Shown here one piece after another: positions 11,127 through 21,652 of a stretch of 53,125 nt of DNA (position 1 is the first letter of the stretch; each line of letters begins with the position of its first letter). Origin of the DNA: Chlorokybus atmophyticus (lineage: Eukaryota > Streptophyta > Chlorokybophyceae > Chlorokybales > Chlorokybaceae); the NCBI GenBank assembly GCA_009103225.1, contig RHPI01003009.1, forward strand, positions 86,091 through 139,215, read 5' to 3'. The notes under the pieces are model-generated. The model was given only the letters and a program-made list of their open reading frames with translations, ran no database searches and was not told the origin of the DNA. The position numbers were made by a program, and so were the translations under genes.

Positions 11127-12944
11127 TCACTCACGTTCGATGATGGGAGCTGAGCGGTCGTCAACAGCTTCCACATGCCTCAACTCGTGCATCTTGCTGG
11201 CCTCAACGAGCTCCCCAATAAGGGACTTTCGCAGTTCAGACCTCTTCACCGTCACGCCCTCTGCAAAACAAAGGTGAGGTTAACAATGCCTTTGTGTGCG
11301 TGTGTCCAGGCATGTGAATGCGAGCGTGTGCGCGTGGATGTGCGCGTGTGCGCGTGCATGCGCATGTGCGTGTGCGTGTGTTTGCCAGTGCGTGTGCTTG
11401 TGTGCGTGCCCCCGTGTCCGTGTACAAGTGCATACACATGGGTCTGTCTACACATGTGCACGCGCGCTCGCCCGCACACAGAGTTGTCTCTCGCACCATC
11501 CACTCCCAACCACCCCACATCCCTCAACACTCCTCTGCTCCTTTCTCCGTCTCTCTCACCTTCAATGACGGGGGCAGAGCGGTCCCCACTGCCATCTGCG
11601 ACATGCCTGAGGAGCGTCGAGGAGGGAGAGTCGCTGATGCTCTCCATCAGGGCGGCCACGGCGGCGGGGGCGGGCGGAGGTGAGGGCAGCAGAGGAGCGC
11701 TCTTGTCTGTGACCTGGTAGACGACAAGGTACTTGCTGTTATGTGAGATATAGATTACACCCATGCATACACGCACGCTGACTCTGACAGTAGTTTGTTT
11801 GACGCTTGCGTTTTACGCTGGAATTGCTAGAGTTGCTAGAGGTGGTGCAGCAATTTGGGTCTGTGTGTATCAAATGATTTGAAACACACAGAGTAAAACG
11901 CTGCAACAGTCCGCTTGTCAGCTGTCACATAGTTACGCATTCACGCATGCGTGCACAGCCTTGGACGGTAAGTTTGATCATGACGTGGTATTCCATTATG
12001 AGCAAGTTGGGGCTCATGTATTCCGACTTGTCTGTTGTGATACCTCAATGTGGCGTAGCGACGCGTTCCCGCCCTCGATCTCCTGCTTGAGGGCTTCCCT
12101 CTCACTCTTCTTCACCCTCACACCACCTGCACACACCAACACCATTCCTATCGTCATTTTCCTCTGCCCTGTTCCTTACCAAGCACTCATGTATTGCACC
12201 TATCTCTCACCTTCAATTATGGGTGCGGACTTGTCTCTGGTGGCGTCCTCAGCCACGTGACGCAATTGGTGTCCATTGGAGCCGACATTGGTCGTCTTGC
12301 TGGCGAGCTCGTGAAGAAGCAGTGCATGCACGCTCCCGTGCAGCTGAGCAGCTGAGAGAAGGCAACACAACGGTCAAGATTGGTATTGTGCTTGTTCGTG
12401 TACATGTTGCATGAACATGTGCGCCCGTGCAGGCAGGTGTGGGTGGGCAGGGGAGCGCAAGCACATGTGTGCTCGAACGAGTACATGTGTGCGTGCATGC
12501 ACGTGCGCGTGTGTCCGTAGATTTGGCTGTGCGTGCATGTGAGTGTGCGCTGAGAGGGTGATAACTTTACATCATGACAACAGTGTGCATCAATTGAGCA
12601 CCCTCGAGCATTGTGTAGTCACGCTCCCGCCTGTTGTGATTCGCAGGACATGAGTGCATTAGATTTCTATACTTGTGGTCAAGCCCAACGCCTGCTACAC
12701 TTAGGCGGGTTAAGTGAATCACAGCTATAGCCAACACTGATGTCGATCAGAACCCAAGAAAGCAGTTTTTGGTTTTTCTTTCACAACAAACCATAAGGGA
12801 ATGTACGCATTGACACAGTCCAAGCTGATGATGATGACCACTCTCACCCTCAATGACGGGTGCGCTACGATCAAGGCTCATCGCCCGCTTTAGCCTCACA
12901 CCTTTTTCCACCTCCTTTATCAGCTCCGCATGCGCCGCCGCCAT
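11127..12944 (-). CDS. Actobindin-type multi-repeat actin-binding protein (beta-thymosin/WH2 class)
   Basis: Five exons on the minus strand: 12848-12944, 12211-12351, 12044-12126, 11560-11713, 11127-11260; 202 residues, ending TGA. The start MAAAHAELIKEVEKGVRLKR looks like a WH2-type actin-binding helix plus linker. The signature [DK][KR]SAP[VIL][IL] occurs five times: LDRSAPVIE, RDKSAPIIE, TDKSAPLLP, GDRSAPVIE and DDRSAPIIE. Four are preceded by LRH[VI]. This is the repeat layout of actobindin and beta-thymosins, which bind actin monomers through LKHAETxDKSAPxI-like segments. Repeats and exons track each other, and most donors fall just after the GAA/GAG of the motif. The last exon ends GAA CGT GAG TGA; the same bases form a good GTGAGT donor, so a longer C-terminus is possible. 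I infer a role in sequestering or delivering G-actin. Confidence 0.8.
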
Positions 12945-13519
12945 TGCGGTTGTTACTACCTCCCACACCCTCTTTATTTCACCTGCATCACGAATGCAGA
13001 ACAGAGAACGCACACACACACACACGCACACGCACACGCACACGCACACGCACACGCACACGCACACGCACACGCACACGCACACAACATGTTATGGGCT
13101 GTTTTGCGAGCAAGCATGAACATCAACCTGACAAAGCCATTGAGAGTATGTTAATGGAAATGCGCACACCAAGTGCCTCGCCGCACACTAGTCATTCCGG
13201 CAATGTGGCTTACTGCAAATGCGCCTGGTTGCAAGCAGCTTGCAAGCCGCGCTCTTTGTCCCACCACTCTGACAAAGTGCTCCCAATGAGGCGGCAGCGG
13301 TGCAAAATACGACGACGACGACGACGACGACGACAACGACGACAAGGTGAGCAGCGACAAGGCGACAGATGTGCTGAAGAAGACGTTGAAGACTGATATC
13401 GATCACGTTTGCCGCTCGTATCAGCTGAAAGCCTCATCGATATCCGCGCGCTCCTGTGTGTCAGTTTTTGTGTCAGCTCTGACACAAAACGCCCAGTCAG
13501 CATCCGACACAAAGTACGG
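12945..13519. other. Divergent intergenic region with CACACG microsatellite
   Basis: It separates the actobindin-type gene (minus) from the histidine-phosphatase gene (plus), so it likely holds both promoters. A pure CACACG repeat runs about 13011-13086, and an ACG/ACA triplet run lies at about 13311-13345. Confidence 0.6.
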
Positions 13520-15082
13520 ATGTCTCACTCTGACATGGCGGCGGCGGCGACGGCGACAGAGGAGCAGCAGGAGAGGAAGGAGGAGGAGGAGGGTAGGAAG
13601 CTCAAGATGGTGGTGGTGACGAGGCACGGCGAGCGACTGACTCCGTCAATGCCGCTTGAACTAGCGACAGGCCGTGGGATCCTCCTCTCTCCGCCTATGG
13701 CCTGGTATGGTAGTCTGATTCGGACTGTATGTTCTGGCTTAACATGCTGGTTGTTTAGACGTCATATGCTTCACCAGTGCTGCTCTCCGTCACTACATGC
13801 GGTGTTGGTTGCATGCATGAAAGATGCATGAAAGATGCAACCCATGCACAAACGCACCAACACGCATGCAGAAGTTATATTTGTCAAATGATTACACGTG
13901 CAGCGAGGTGTAACTGTGTAACTGTGTACCCATGTGAACGCACACACACAACGACATGCAGTCGTGTCAGTATCATCATCAGTAGCTGCATGCCCCAGAC
14001 ACCTACAATAATGAATGTCTCTGACTGTCGACGAGGAACGCATCAATAGCTTCTGCATGGCAACTGTCACATGTATAGATCTCTCACATTTTGTACACCA
14101 CACAACATGTGTTCACACACCACTCCACCTTTATGTCCTCATGTTTCCCAGTCACAAGCCCGCAATCGCGGCCTCGATTTCGCCTCTCGCTTCCCCGATA
14201 TCTCCTCTTTCACCCTCGTCACCTCTCCCTTCCTCCGCTGCATCCAAACCTCCGCCCAACTCGCCTCCTCTCTATCCTCTCAATTAGGATCTGATATCAC
14301 TATCCGCCTCGATAACGGCCTGTCGGAAGTCATGTGCCCCCCGGTGATATACACCCGGTAGGGGATGAAGGGAGGAGGAGGGATGTAGTGGGAGGGTGGC
14401 AACCAGAGCTGAGGAGTGTGGAGGAGTTGGCAAACATGTATCCGGAGTGGATTGATGTTGAAGCTTCCGCATCACCCGTGCCGGTATGGTGTGAAAAGAG
14501 TGTGTGTGTGTGCGTGGTTTTATTTTCGGGTCTTTTGATGCGAATGTAGTTGCCAATGTGGCCAGAGAGCGTGAGTGAGGCTCGACGCTGCTCCACGCAA
14601 GCTTTTGAACGCATCGCTGCGCAGTACTTTACATCCTCCGTGGTGGTCATCGTCACGCACGGTGAGACACACTGCAATTCATACTTACATGTGAAGATGT
14701 GCAAGCAAACGGAAAAGGTGCACATACACATGCAGGTGCTGCACATGCACATGCACATACACGTACACGTACATGTACATGTACACACCCACGCTCCCAT
14801 GCGCACACGGATACGCACACGCACGGACACATGCAAGCACACCCATACAACATGCACACACCCACATATACATCAGGCGAGGCTGTTGTAAGAGCTGCAA
14901 TGCTAGCTGAGCCTCGCGCGCATGTGTACGGCGTGGAGCCGTGCGGGTACATCATGCTAGAGCAGAGGGAGTGGGACGCGAGGCCGCACGGTGGTGCAGG
15001 CAGCCAACACGCATTTTATGTGACTCAGCCGTGGGAGATTGCGGAAGCGCACGGTGTATCGATATTGGAAGCGGGTAAATGA
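13520..15082 (+). CDS. Histidine phosphatase superfamily protein (branch 1)
   Basis: Five exons: 13520-13726, 14152-14357, 14414-14483, 14550-14661, 14877-15082; 266 residues. The catalytic TRHGER motif (nucleophilic His) lies near residue 38. Next come a SPFLRCIQTSAQL helix as in UBASH3/phosphoglycerate-mutase-like enzymes, GLSEVMCPP, and MWPESVSEAR. Last is VVIVTHGE, with the second catalytic His and the acid Glu. Substrate cannot be told; relatives act on sugar phosphates, phosphotyrosine or ecdysteroid phosphates. The first ~30 residues are an Ala/Glu-rich leader. The exon 2/3 junction is my least certain one: the intron 14358-14413 has a weak GTAGGG donor, but frames and the SVEELANMYP continuation agree. 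A donor at GCG G|GTAAAT in the last exon could add a further exon near 15170. Confidence 0.82.
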
Positions 15083-18029
15083 AAAAGCGAACTTGTGTAC
15101 CGTTTGTGCAATGGTACCTTTACCCGGTGAGTAGTAGTAATCAAGTGGTGTATGCGGGCTCTACACAGGTCCCGAAGTGATAAACCTCTCTTGTTCTGTT
15201 GTACTTCTGTGTTGTTATGCGTGGATGCATGCTTGTGGATCTGTAGTATCAATGCCGTTATGGCAGAGCATTGATGAAAATCTGTTACTGCCCCCATGCG
15301 CATGCACACTTGTGCACACGCAGCTGCATAACGCCCTACTGTGGCTACTACTACCGCTGTGTCTGACCAACACGCAGCGCTTGTGCACAAGTATATTTAT
15401 GACTACCAGTAATTGGGTGGAGCGGTTGGTTTGCGATGAGTAGTACAGTGGCAACCCATTACCAAAGCCCAAAGGTGCTGTAGGCACATTTAGGCGAGTA
15501 CTCTGCCTATTGGTATGCTATGCTTATGCTGAGCAAGTGCAACGCTGCCTGCATTGTACTTGAACAATTGATGGGATCCCACACACGCACGTACACGCAT
15601 GCGCGCCCCTCTCTCTCTCTCCCTCCCTCCCTCCCTCCCTCCCTCCCTCCATCCCTCGCTCGCTCGCTCCCTCTCGCTCTCTTGCTCCCTCTCACCCTCT
15701 GGCTCTCTGGCTCTCGCTCTCTCGCTCTCGCACACGGACACGGCATGCGTGTATAAATGTCTCTAGTGCTATTGCGCGCTTGCTCACTCATGTTGCACAT
15801 GCCTGTCACACACGTCCATATATCACCCACACTCACCTCCGTCACGTACATCAACCAACCACCGGGCTCAGCCGCCTTGCTTCATGCCGCCTACTTGCGT
15901 GCGCACGCACACAGGTCGGCAGCATGAAGCATGGTGACTCAACGCAGTAGTCGGTTGATGTCAGTCACTGCCTTGTATGCAGCACCATTGTGAACACCAA
16001 CACCAACACCAACACCATATGATGGAAACAACAAGTTTGCCAAGCATCAAATTGCACGTAATCATTCCATATATATAATAATTGCACGCATATAGTCACG
16101 CGCCTAATCTCAGCAACGCAACCAAGAGATTTGCGTATATATACAACACATACATGTATGCTTGGACATGCACGCACATATGGAGGGATGTACCAACGAA
16201 GCGGAGTGCAATGTGTGTCGTCGTGGGCGCATGTGCATAGAATGGGTATGCTGGTGTGACTACATGCGCGCGAGCACGTTGTCTATGCGTGGACAAGCGT
16301 ATATGCATGTGTGTGTGTGTGTGCGTGTGTGTGCGCGTGTGTGCGTGTGTGTGCGTGCGCAGACGTTAATGGGCAAGAACTTCTCGTCGAACACATCACC
16401 TTCACCGACTGCCGTGGGGTGTATGTGCGTGCACGAGTGTGTGTGGTTGTTTGTTGGTGGGTTGCAGATATGTCTGTGTGGGCACAGACATACACTCGCT
16501 CGGTTGCGAGTGCTACGTTTGTGTGTGCGCGCGTGTAGGCAGAGAAGTTATGTGTGGGCGTGTGTCTCTTCTTTGTGCATGCGCGTCCATACACACGAGT
16601 GAGCTTGTGCGTGCGCGTGTATCAGAGAAACGAGGATCTGTGTCATGATAAGTCACCTACACCGACACCTGCCTCAGGCCCTGCCAGCGCTTGGTGCATT
16701 GGCGACTCTCGGAGCCAGAGCTTCGGTCTACTTGTTACTCACTCGGACATCCAGATTATCAACAAATCATAACAACAAATAGTAAGCAGCACCTCCTTTC
16801 CTGCTTGCTGACGACGTGATGCCCAAGTGCGCCGGCTCCCAGCTACACTCCGCGCGCATGCATGCCTACGAAGCTAAGCATAGTGTATGCTGCGCCAGGC
16901 AATGCGCTCAAGACTTCGTCATTGGTGCGAGGGATGGCGCTTCATCTCCATGGCGGCGGCGTCATCGCTGCGGTCAGTGCTGCTGTTGTGGGTCACACTG
17001 GCGGAGGTGTACACCATCCGTGAAGCACACCGTGTCGCTGCTGCAAGCTGCCATCGTTGGACGCAACTCGTCAAAAAAAAGCAGCTACGCAGCGACGGCG
17101 CAGGCCGGCAGTGTGGACGCCTGCTTGCTGACAGCAGCAAAGACGTGGGTGGGTGGGTGGGTGGGTGGGGGCGTGGATTGCGTGTGGAACCACAAGTAGT
17201 AGTTGCCTCAGAGTCTGCATGCCCAGCAGCAGGTACACAACCTTTGTCTGCCTGCTATAAGTGCAGGCAGAAACGTGGCGCACACGTAGTGCGTATGGTG
17301 TACTGGCATGCATAGGCAACAACAACGGAATTGCAAAACACCGTTCGTTGAGTCACTGCAAGGCAAGCTTCCGTACTATCTTTGTGTAAACGAAAATCAT
17401 TGTGCAAATCAATCTCTGTTGAAGAGCATGAAGCACCGTTCGACAGCTGAGTCGAACCTCAGAGTGTCATGCAATGTGCATGCTCTTGGGGCTCCTAGGC
17501 TACGTACACTATGTTTGCGCAAGTTAATTGTCATCATCACCGGCACCGCATTGCCATTCACGGTGATCGTCAACCCAGTTGTTGTTGCTCATCTACATCA
17601 GTTGTTTGCTTAGTTGCTGGTCTAGGGTTGGTTAGACCCAGTGTTGCTGGCAAGCTCGCTTTGAAGTTGGGTTACATCTGCTGCTGTTGCTTAGCCTGAT
17701 GGTTTCATTTGTAGTCTCCATATTCTGGCTGTCCGCAAGCGCTGTTAATTCTTTGCCATTTGGATTCGGCTTTGGCTTTGGCTTTTAAACCAATGCTGGT
17801 GCTGAAAATTGACGTGGTTGCCATCAAAGCTCATTTCAGCAGTGTTGCTACCACCACCCAATGCCTGTTTCCTGTTGCAGTATGTTCTTAAGACTAGAAC
17901 ATGTTGCAAAACAATGTTGAACAGGCTTTTTTTAAGTAGGTCACCCATACGAGCCGAAAGGCGTCGCACGCAATCGCATGGAGAAAGCAACCACCACTGT
18001 GCAACCATAATTATCGCACCTCTGCCACC
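15083..18029. other. Long gene-poor stretch, with one weak exon candidate
   Basis: It contains a CTCC/CTCG pyrimidine tract (about 15609-15736), CA/TG microsatellites (16305-16360) and a GGGT run near 17147-17170. One exon-like piece at 16363-16418 (after GCGCAG, before GTGTATG) reads VNGQELLVEHITFTDC, reminiscent of a right-handed beta-helix turn. A downstream open frame ends IQIINKS at 16770. I could not join these into a gene. Confidence 0.3.
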
Positions 18030-18399
18030 ATGGGGATGGACCTCAAAGTGCACCTCAACATAGATCAAGAGGCTGTTGAAAAGTACCTCGCACGTCCCAA
18101 GCTGGATCGAGATAGTTGCCATGGTGTTTATTCCTTGCAGCGGATTTGGAGATCCATCCATTCGTAAAAATGATCGTAATGGAAGCGAGCACTTTCATGA
18201 GCAGTTCGCACGCGAATGGTGGTTTCCGTTCCCAGATAGCCTTTATGACTTGGCAGGCTTAAGGTATGTACACGATGACATCAGCGCAAGAGAGGTGGCA
18301 AGGGACCTGCAACTATGCTTTCCAGACGATGATGAACTGATGGCTATTGCACATTGGTTGTTGTGTACTGCGCACTACTGCAAGGTTTACGACTGCTGA
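18030..18399 (+). CDS. Small protein of unknown function
   Basis: Two exons, 18030-18082 and 18141-18399, give 103 residues ending TGA. The intron is 58 bp with a GTACCT donor and a CCTTGCAG acceptor. The frame is kept (phase 2 to phase 2). The protein begins MGMDLKVHLNIDQEAVENGF and contains FAREWWFPFPDSLYDL and an acidic FPDDDE. It ends with a Cys/His-containing tail (LLCTAHYCKVYDC). There is no signal peptide or clear membrane segment. I do not recognise the family. The protein-like composition on both sides of the junction supports a real gene, but it stands alone in a gene-poor region. Confidence 0.5.
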
Positions 18400-19225
18400 G
18401 TTAGTGATTCGTGTTTATGTGCTAGTTCAAGCGCTAGCTACTTGTGCATAACATTCATTCGCTAGCTGGCTGCGTACATGTATGTGTATGTGTGAGGTCT
18501 TGTGGACTCAGAATGGGCACTGCCACTTCAACATGCAGTGCATGGTTGGGATGATGATATTGCACAGCATAGCAACCAAGCACTTGCCCGTGGCATGCAT
18601 GCGTCTGCCATATCGCAACGCACAACGTACATGTACACACGTCACGCTACCAAAGGCCGAGGGCTTAATCTTAGGGCTAACCGACCAGCTGACGACAACA
18701 CATTGGACGTATGCAATGCCAAGGGCAACCTGTAGTGTACAGCAATTCATGAGCGTTAATACATTCCACACATCACCTCAGTCTTGGACTCAGAAGCTCC
18801 AGGCCAGCTTCTGTCAACCAGCTCAACATAGCAGCTACCTTCAATGTCATCAGTTAGTCGCCCCTTGTTGACCCTAGCATGTTGACCCTAGCATCAGCAT
18901 ATCCTACCATTTGGAAGTGATGTTATCGTAACCCATTGCTGATAGTAACAGCAGGCGTTGGCTAGTACACAAGCGTAGCGGTGTTCGAGTGCAGAACCAA
19001 ACTGCCCCCCTGTAGGAGGAGTTGCAACAGGCTGGCGTGTGCAGTACAATGCATCTTAAGGACACCGTAGTACTCATTGATGCATATCATCATATCAAGT
19101 CATCCACAAGCGCACATGCAAACGCACATACAGACAACCACACATGCGCATGCATGCACGTACCTGCAGGTGCGCACATGCACATAACCACACACACCTC
19201 CCAAGCGCACGCACACACACGCAAG
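18400..19225. other. Gene-free stretch
   Basis: No exon recognised. A CACA-rich tract occurs at about 19108-19222, next to the actobindin relic. Confidence 0.4.
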
Positions 19226-19990
19226 CACTTGTGCGCACTCTCACTGAAACTCACTTGTATTGGAGCCAAAGGCGGCGCTAACGGACACCTTTTGCGTCAT
19301 GTCGCTGAGGACGCCGCCAGAGACAAAGTCCGCACCCATAATCGAAGGTAAGATACAGACCGTCTGTTGAACACAAGACAGTGTGTTGTTGGGGAAGCAG
19401 GACGTGTGCGCTTCACCACACCGAGGTATCACGACAGACGAACAGAGTCTATAAGTGCCAGCTTTAGCAGAAGTGTAGTATCATGTCATAGTCGAGTGTA
19501 TGGAGGGCTGTCACTGCGTGCACATGGCACGCGTGTGCATGACTGCGCGCTGTTTCACAAGTGTGTGTGCAAAGTCGACAACCGGATTGTTGTTGTACTG
19601 TGCTTGTGTATCATACTGTACAACACTCAGTGTTGTGCAGCCTGCTATAGTATGATACACAAGCACAGTACAGACCAACTGAGTCAGCCGGACTGACTTG
19701 GTCAGTCGCACGCGTGTACTACATGTTGATCTTTGCATGGGTGTAGTAAGGGTGTACGCGCGTGCATGCACATATGTGTGTGTGACACTGGCACCTATGC
19801 GTGTGAGAAGTGTCTGCGCACATGTGTGGACACAGGCATGCGTACACATGCACACACACACACGCACGTTTATGCCTGTACTGGCAACAAAACACAAATA
19901 TTACCTCACCTTCATGCGATCGAGTTGAGGCATGTAGTTGCTGTCAGCGCACGCTCAGCTCCCAGCATCGAATGTGAGCGAAACCAGACC
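19226..19990 (+). pseudogene. Decayed plus-strand copy of the actobindin-type gene
   Basis: Two pieces match exons of the minus-strand gene. At about 19250-19347 the DNA encodes GHLLRHVAEDAARDK, matching exon 2 of the intact gene. An extra A in GACAAAGTCC (intact: GACAAGTCC) shifts the frame, so SAPII becomes VRTHN. At about 19918-19980 a copy of the last exon reads IELRHVVAVSARSAPSIE, but the stop TGA has become CGA and the frame runs on. Exons 3 and 4 were not found between them. The fragment has the same gene order relative to GSDH2 as the intact gene has to GSDH1. Confidence 0.75.
19595..19671. repeat. Perfect 23-bp inverted repeat (hairpin)
   Basis: The arms 19595-19617 and 19649-19671 are exact reverse complements; the left arm starts GTACTGTGCTTGTG. 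The 31-nt loop contains a smaller hairpin, CAACACT/AGTGTTG. It lies inside the decayed actobindin copy. It could be a MITE remnant or a hairpin RNA source. Confidence 0.9.
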
Positions 19991-20109
19991 AGTAAGCGGG
20001 CCGACCAGAGCCATAAAGGTTGCCGCTGCGGCAGCAAGCTAACCAACGCAAGCCAAGCCATGCACGTTACAGGCAGGCAGGCAGGCAGGCAGGCAGTATT
20101 CTGTTTCTA

Positions 20110-20345
20110 ACTCTTGAATAGAGAGCAGCATGCTGCTCTTGTCACAGGTTCCAGGTATCTTGCAGCTCATCACATCATCACCTCCGCCGCCGCCGTCAGC
20201 GCCTCCAAATGACGGACTCAGTCGGACTGGTGGCACCGTACCTATGACGTGCTAGAGCATGCATGGCCGTATGAGCTTGCTAGCTGGTGTCGGCGGAGGT
20301 GTGGTTGAGCATGTCTGTGAAGCGACGTGCTGCTGGCTTGCAATG
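20110..20345 (+). repeat. Duplicated block B, copy 2
   Basis: Diverged copy of the minus-strand block at 9790-10070. It keeps AGAGAGCAGCA, a proline-codon run (CCGCCGCCGCC) and AGAGCATGCATGGCCGT in the same order, with indels. It sits between the actobindin relic and GSDH2, as in the other arm. No intact frame runs through it. A GGCA tetranucleotide run lies just upstream (about 20071-20096). Confidence 0.5.
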
Positions 20346-20799
20346 TCCTGCGAAAGCGCTGGAGCCAGCGCTGGAACAGGAAGAGCGGTTGGGGCCAGCT
20401 GGCGCATTGACGGTCGCTGAGAGGTGATGCGCATCAAATGGTAAGCCTTGCTGCGCAGTCAGCATGGGTTTAACTAGCCAACGCCAAACACAACAGTTTA
20501 CACACTTACACCAGCACATCAACTACAGTACTTGGACTACACAGCATGAGTCGCACTGCTAGCCACTAAGAAGCATGCAACACGACGCTGCTGGTAGTAC
20601 AGTGGTCAAGTGGACTGACCAGCAGCAAATCAGCGGGTTGGCCGTGGCTTCTTCCGAAAGCCCTTGCACAATCGCTGCCCTTGTAGTTGCCGCAAGCTTG
20701 ACCAGAGCAAACAAACGTAACACGCAGTGTCGTACTTTAGCTAGCTTACATGCAACTTTGCTGCAGTGCTGCAACTTTGTTTGAACTTGGCTGGACCTC

Positions 20800-21110
20800 T
20801 CATCCGCCGACATGGCGTTCACCGACCACCGACTGTCGGAGCATTAGAAGCACGCTGCTTGGCGTGTGCGTGAGCTCGTAGCTGGGCAGAGGCGGCGATG
20901 ACGGCGGTGTTCGTGGCGTCGTAGGTCCGGAGCACAGGACGAGGCAGAGTGCTTGAGTAGTAGCGTATGCAGCAAAATGTAACTGCTTGGTCAGAAGCGT
21001 TGCCGAGGCAATGCCAAGGCGCTGGCAGCAGCAGGAGGAGAGTGTTGACGCAGCGCCTGGTGGGGGGGCCTGCTCTGCTGCCTAGCAAGCCCAGCAACAC
21101 GGGAAGGGCA
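20800..21110 (+). repeat. Upstream duplicated block A, copy 2
   Basis: It shares CCGACATGGCGTTCACCGAC and GAAGCGTTGCCGAGGCAATG with the minus strand at 43690-44165, upstream of GSDH3. It shares GGCGGTGTTCGTGGCGTCGT with 9200-9560, upstream of GSDH1. The short frame starting at the shared ATG (20812) stops after about ten codons, so it is not a gene here. Confidence 0.6.
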
Positions 21111-21566
21111 GCACGAATAACTCATATTTTTGTTAGGCCGGTGTGTCTGTGACACCAGTACACGGGTCAGCTTCTAAGTGTGAGTACTAGCAGCTTCGTG
21201 CCGAGGCGTTCCCGAGGCAGGATCAGCAGCAGCAGGAGGCCGGAGGAGAAGGATGACGTGCTGCACAAGCTTGGCTAAAGAGGTAACCAGCCGTAGAATG
21301 GCATGTCTTGGTGGGTTGAAGATGTGAATAGGCAGCAGCTGTGTGCCGAGGCGAGGCCAATGCTGAGGTGAGGCCGAAGGGTAGCAGCCACTGCAGTCTT
21401 GCTGGTTGGCCCAGTTCGGCAAGCAATGGTGAGGCATGGAGTGCATGGTGTCGTACAGTGTTTGTGTTGGACGAGGTGTTGGTGTTAGCTGCTGCCCACG
21501 TTTGTGTCTCTTTGGGTGCATGAGCTCTCGTCACAACTTTAGCGCCGAAGCCAACTGCAGTACTAG

Positions 21567-21574
21567 TATAAAAG
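21567..21574 (+). promoter_or_regulatory. Likely TATA box of GSDH2
   Basis: TATAAAAG lies 79 bp upstream of the first in-frame ATG (21653), a normal distance for a TATA-driven start site with a short 5' UTR. It is the clearest core promoter motif in the window. Confidence 0.6.
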
Positions 21575-21652
21575 CACTCATAGTCAGAGAAGTCCAGTCA
21601 GGAGTTAGACCTCTAAGGTCTGAGAGTCTGCTGGCTGTGTGTGCCTAGTTGG

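Noticed and set aside
12747-13085. Open frame of Cys-Val repeats
   Set aside because: A CACACG microsatellite read in frame. The real coding part is the actobindin-type first exon at 12848-12944.
15609-15736. CRISPR-like or satellite array in CTCC repeats
   Set aside because: A simple pyrimidine microsatellite with no spacers, in a eukaryotic context.
16363-16772. A spliced gene around a beta-helix-like exon
   Set aside because: Only one short segment looks protein-like, and I could not find junctions that keep frame into the neighbours.
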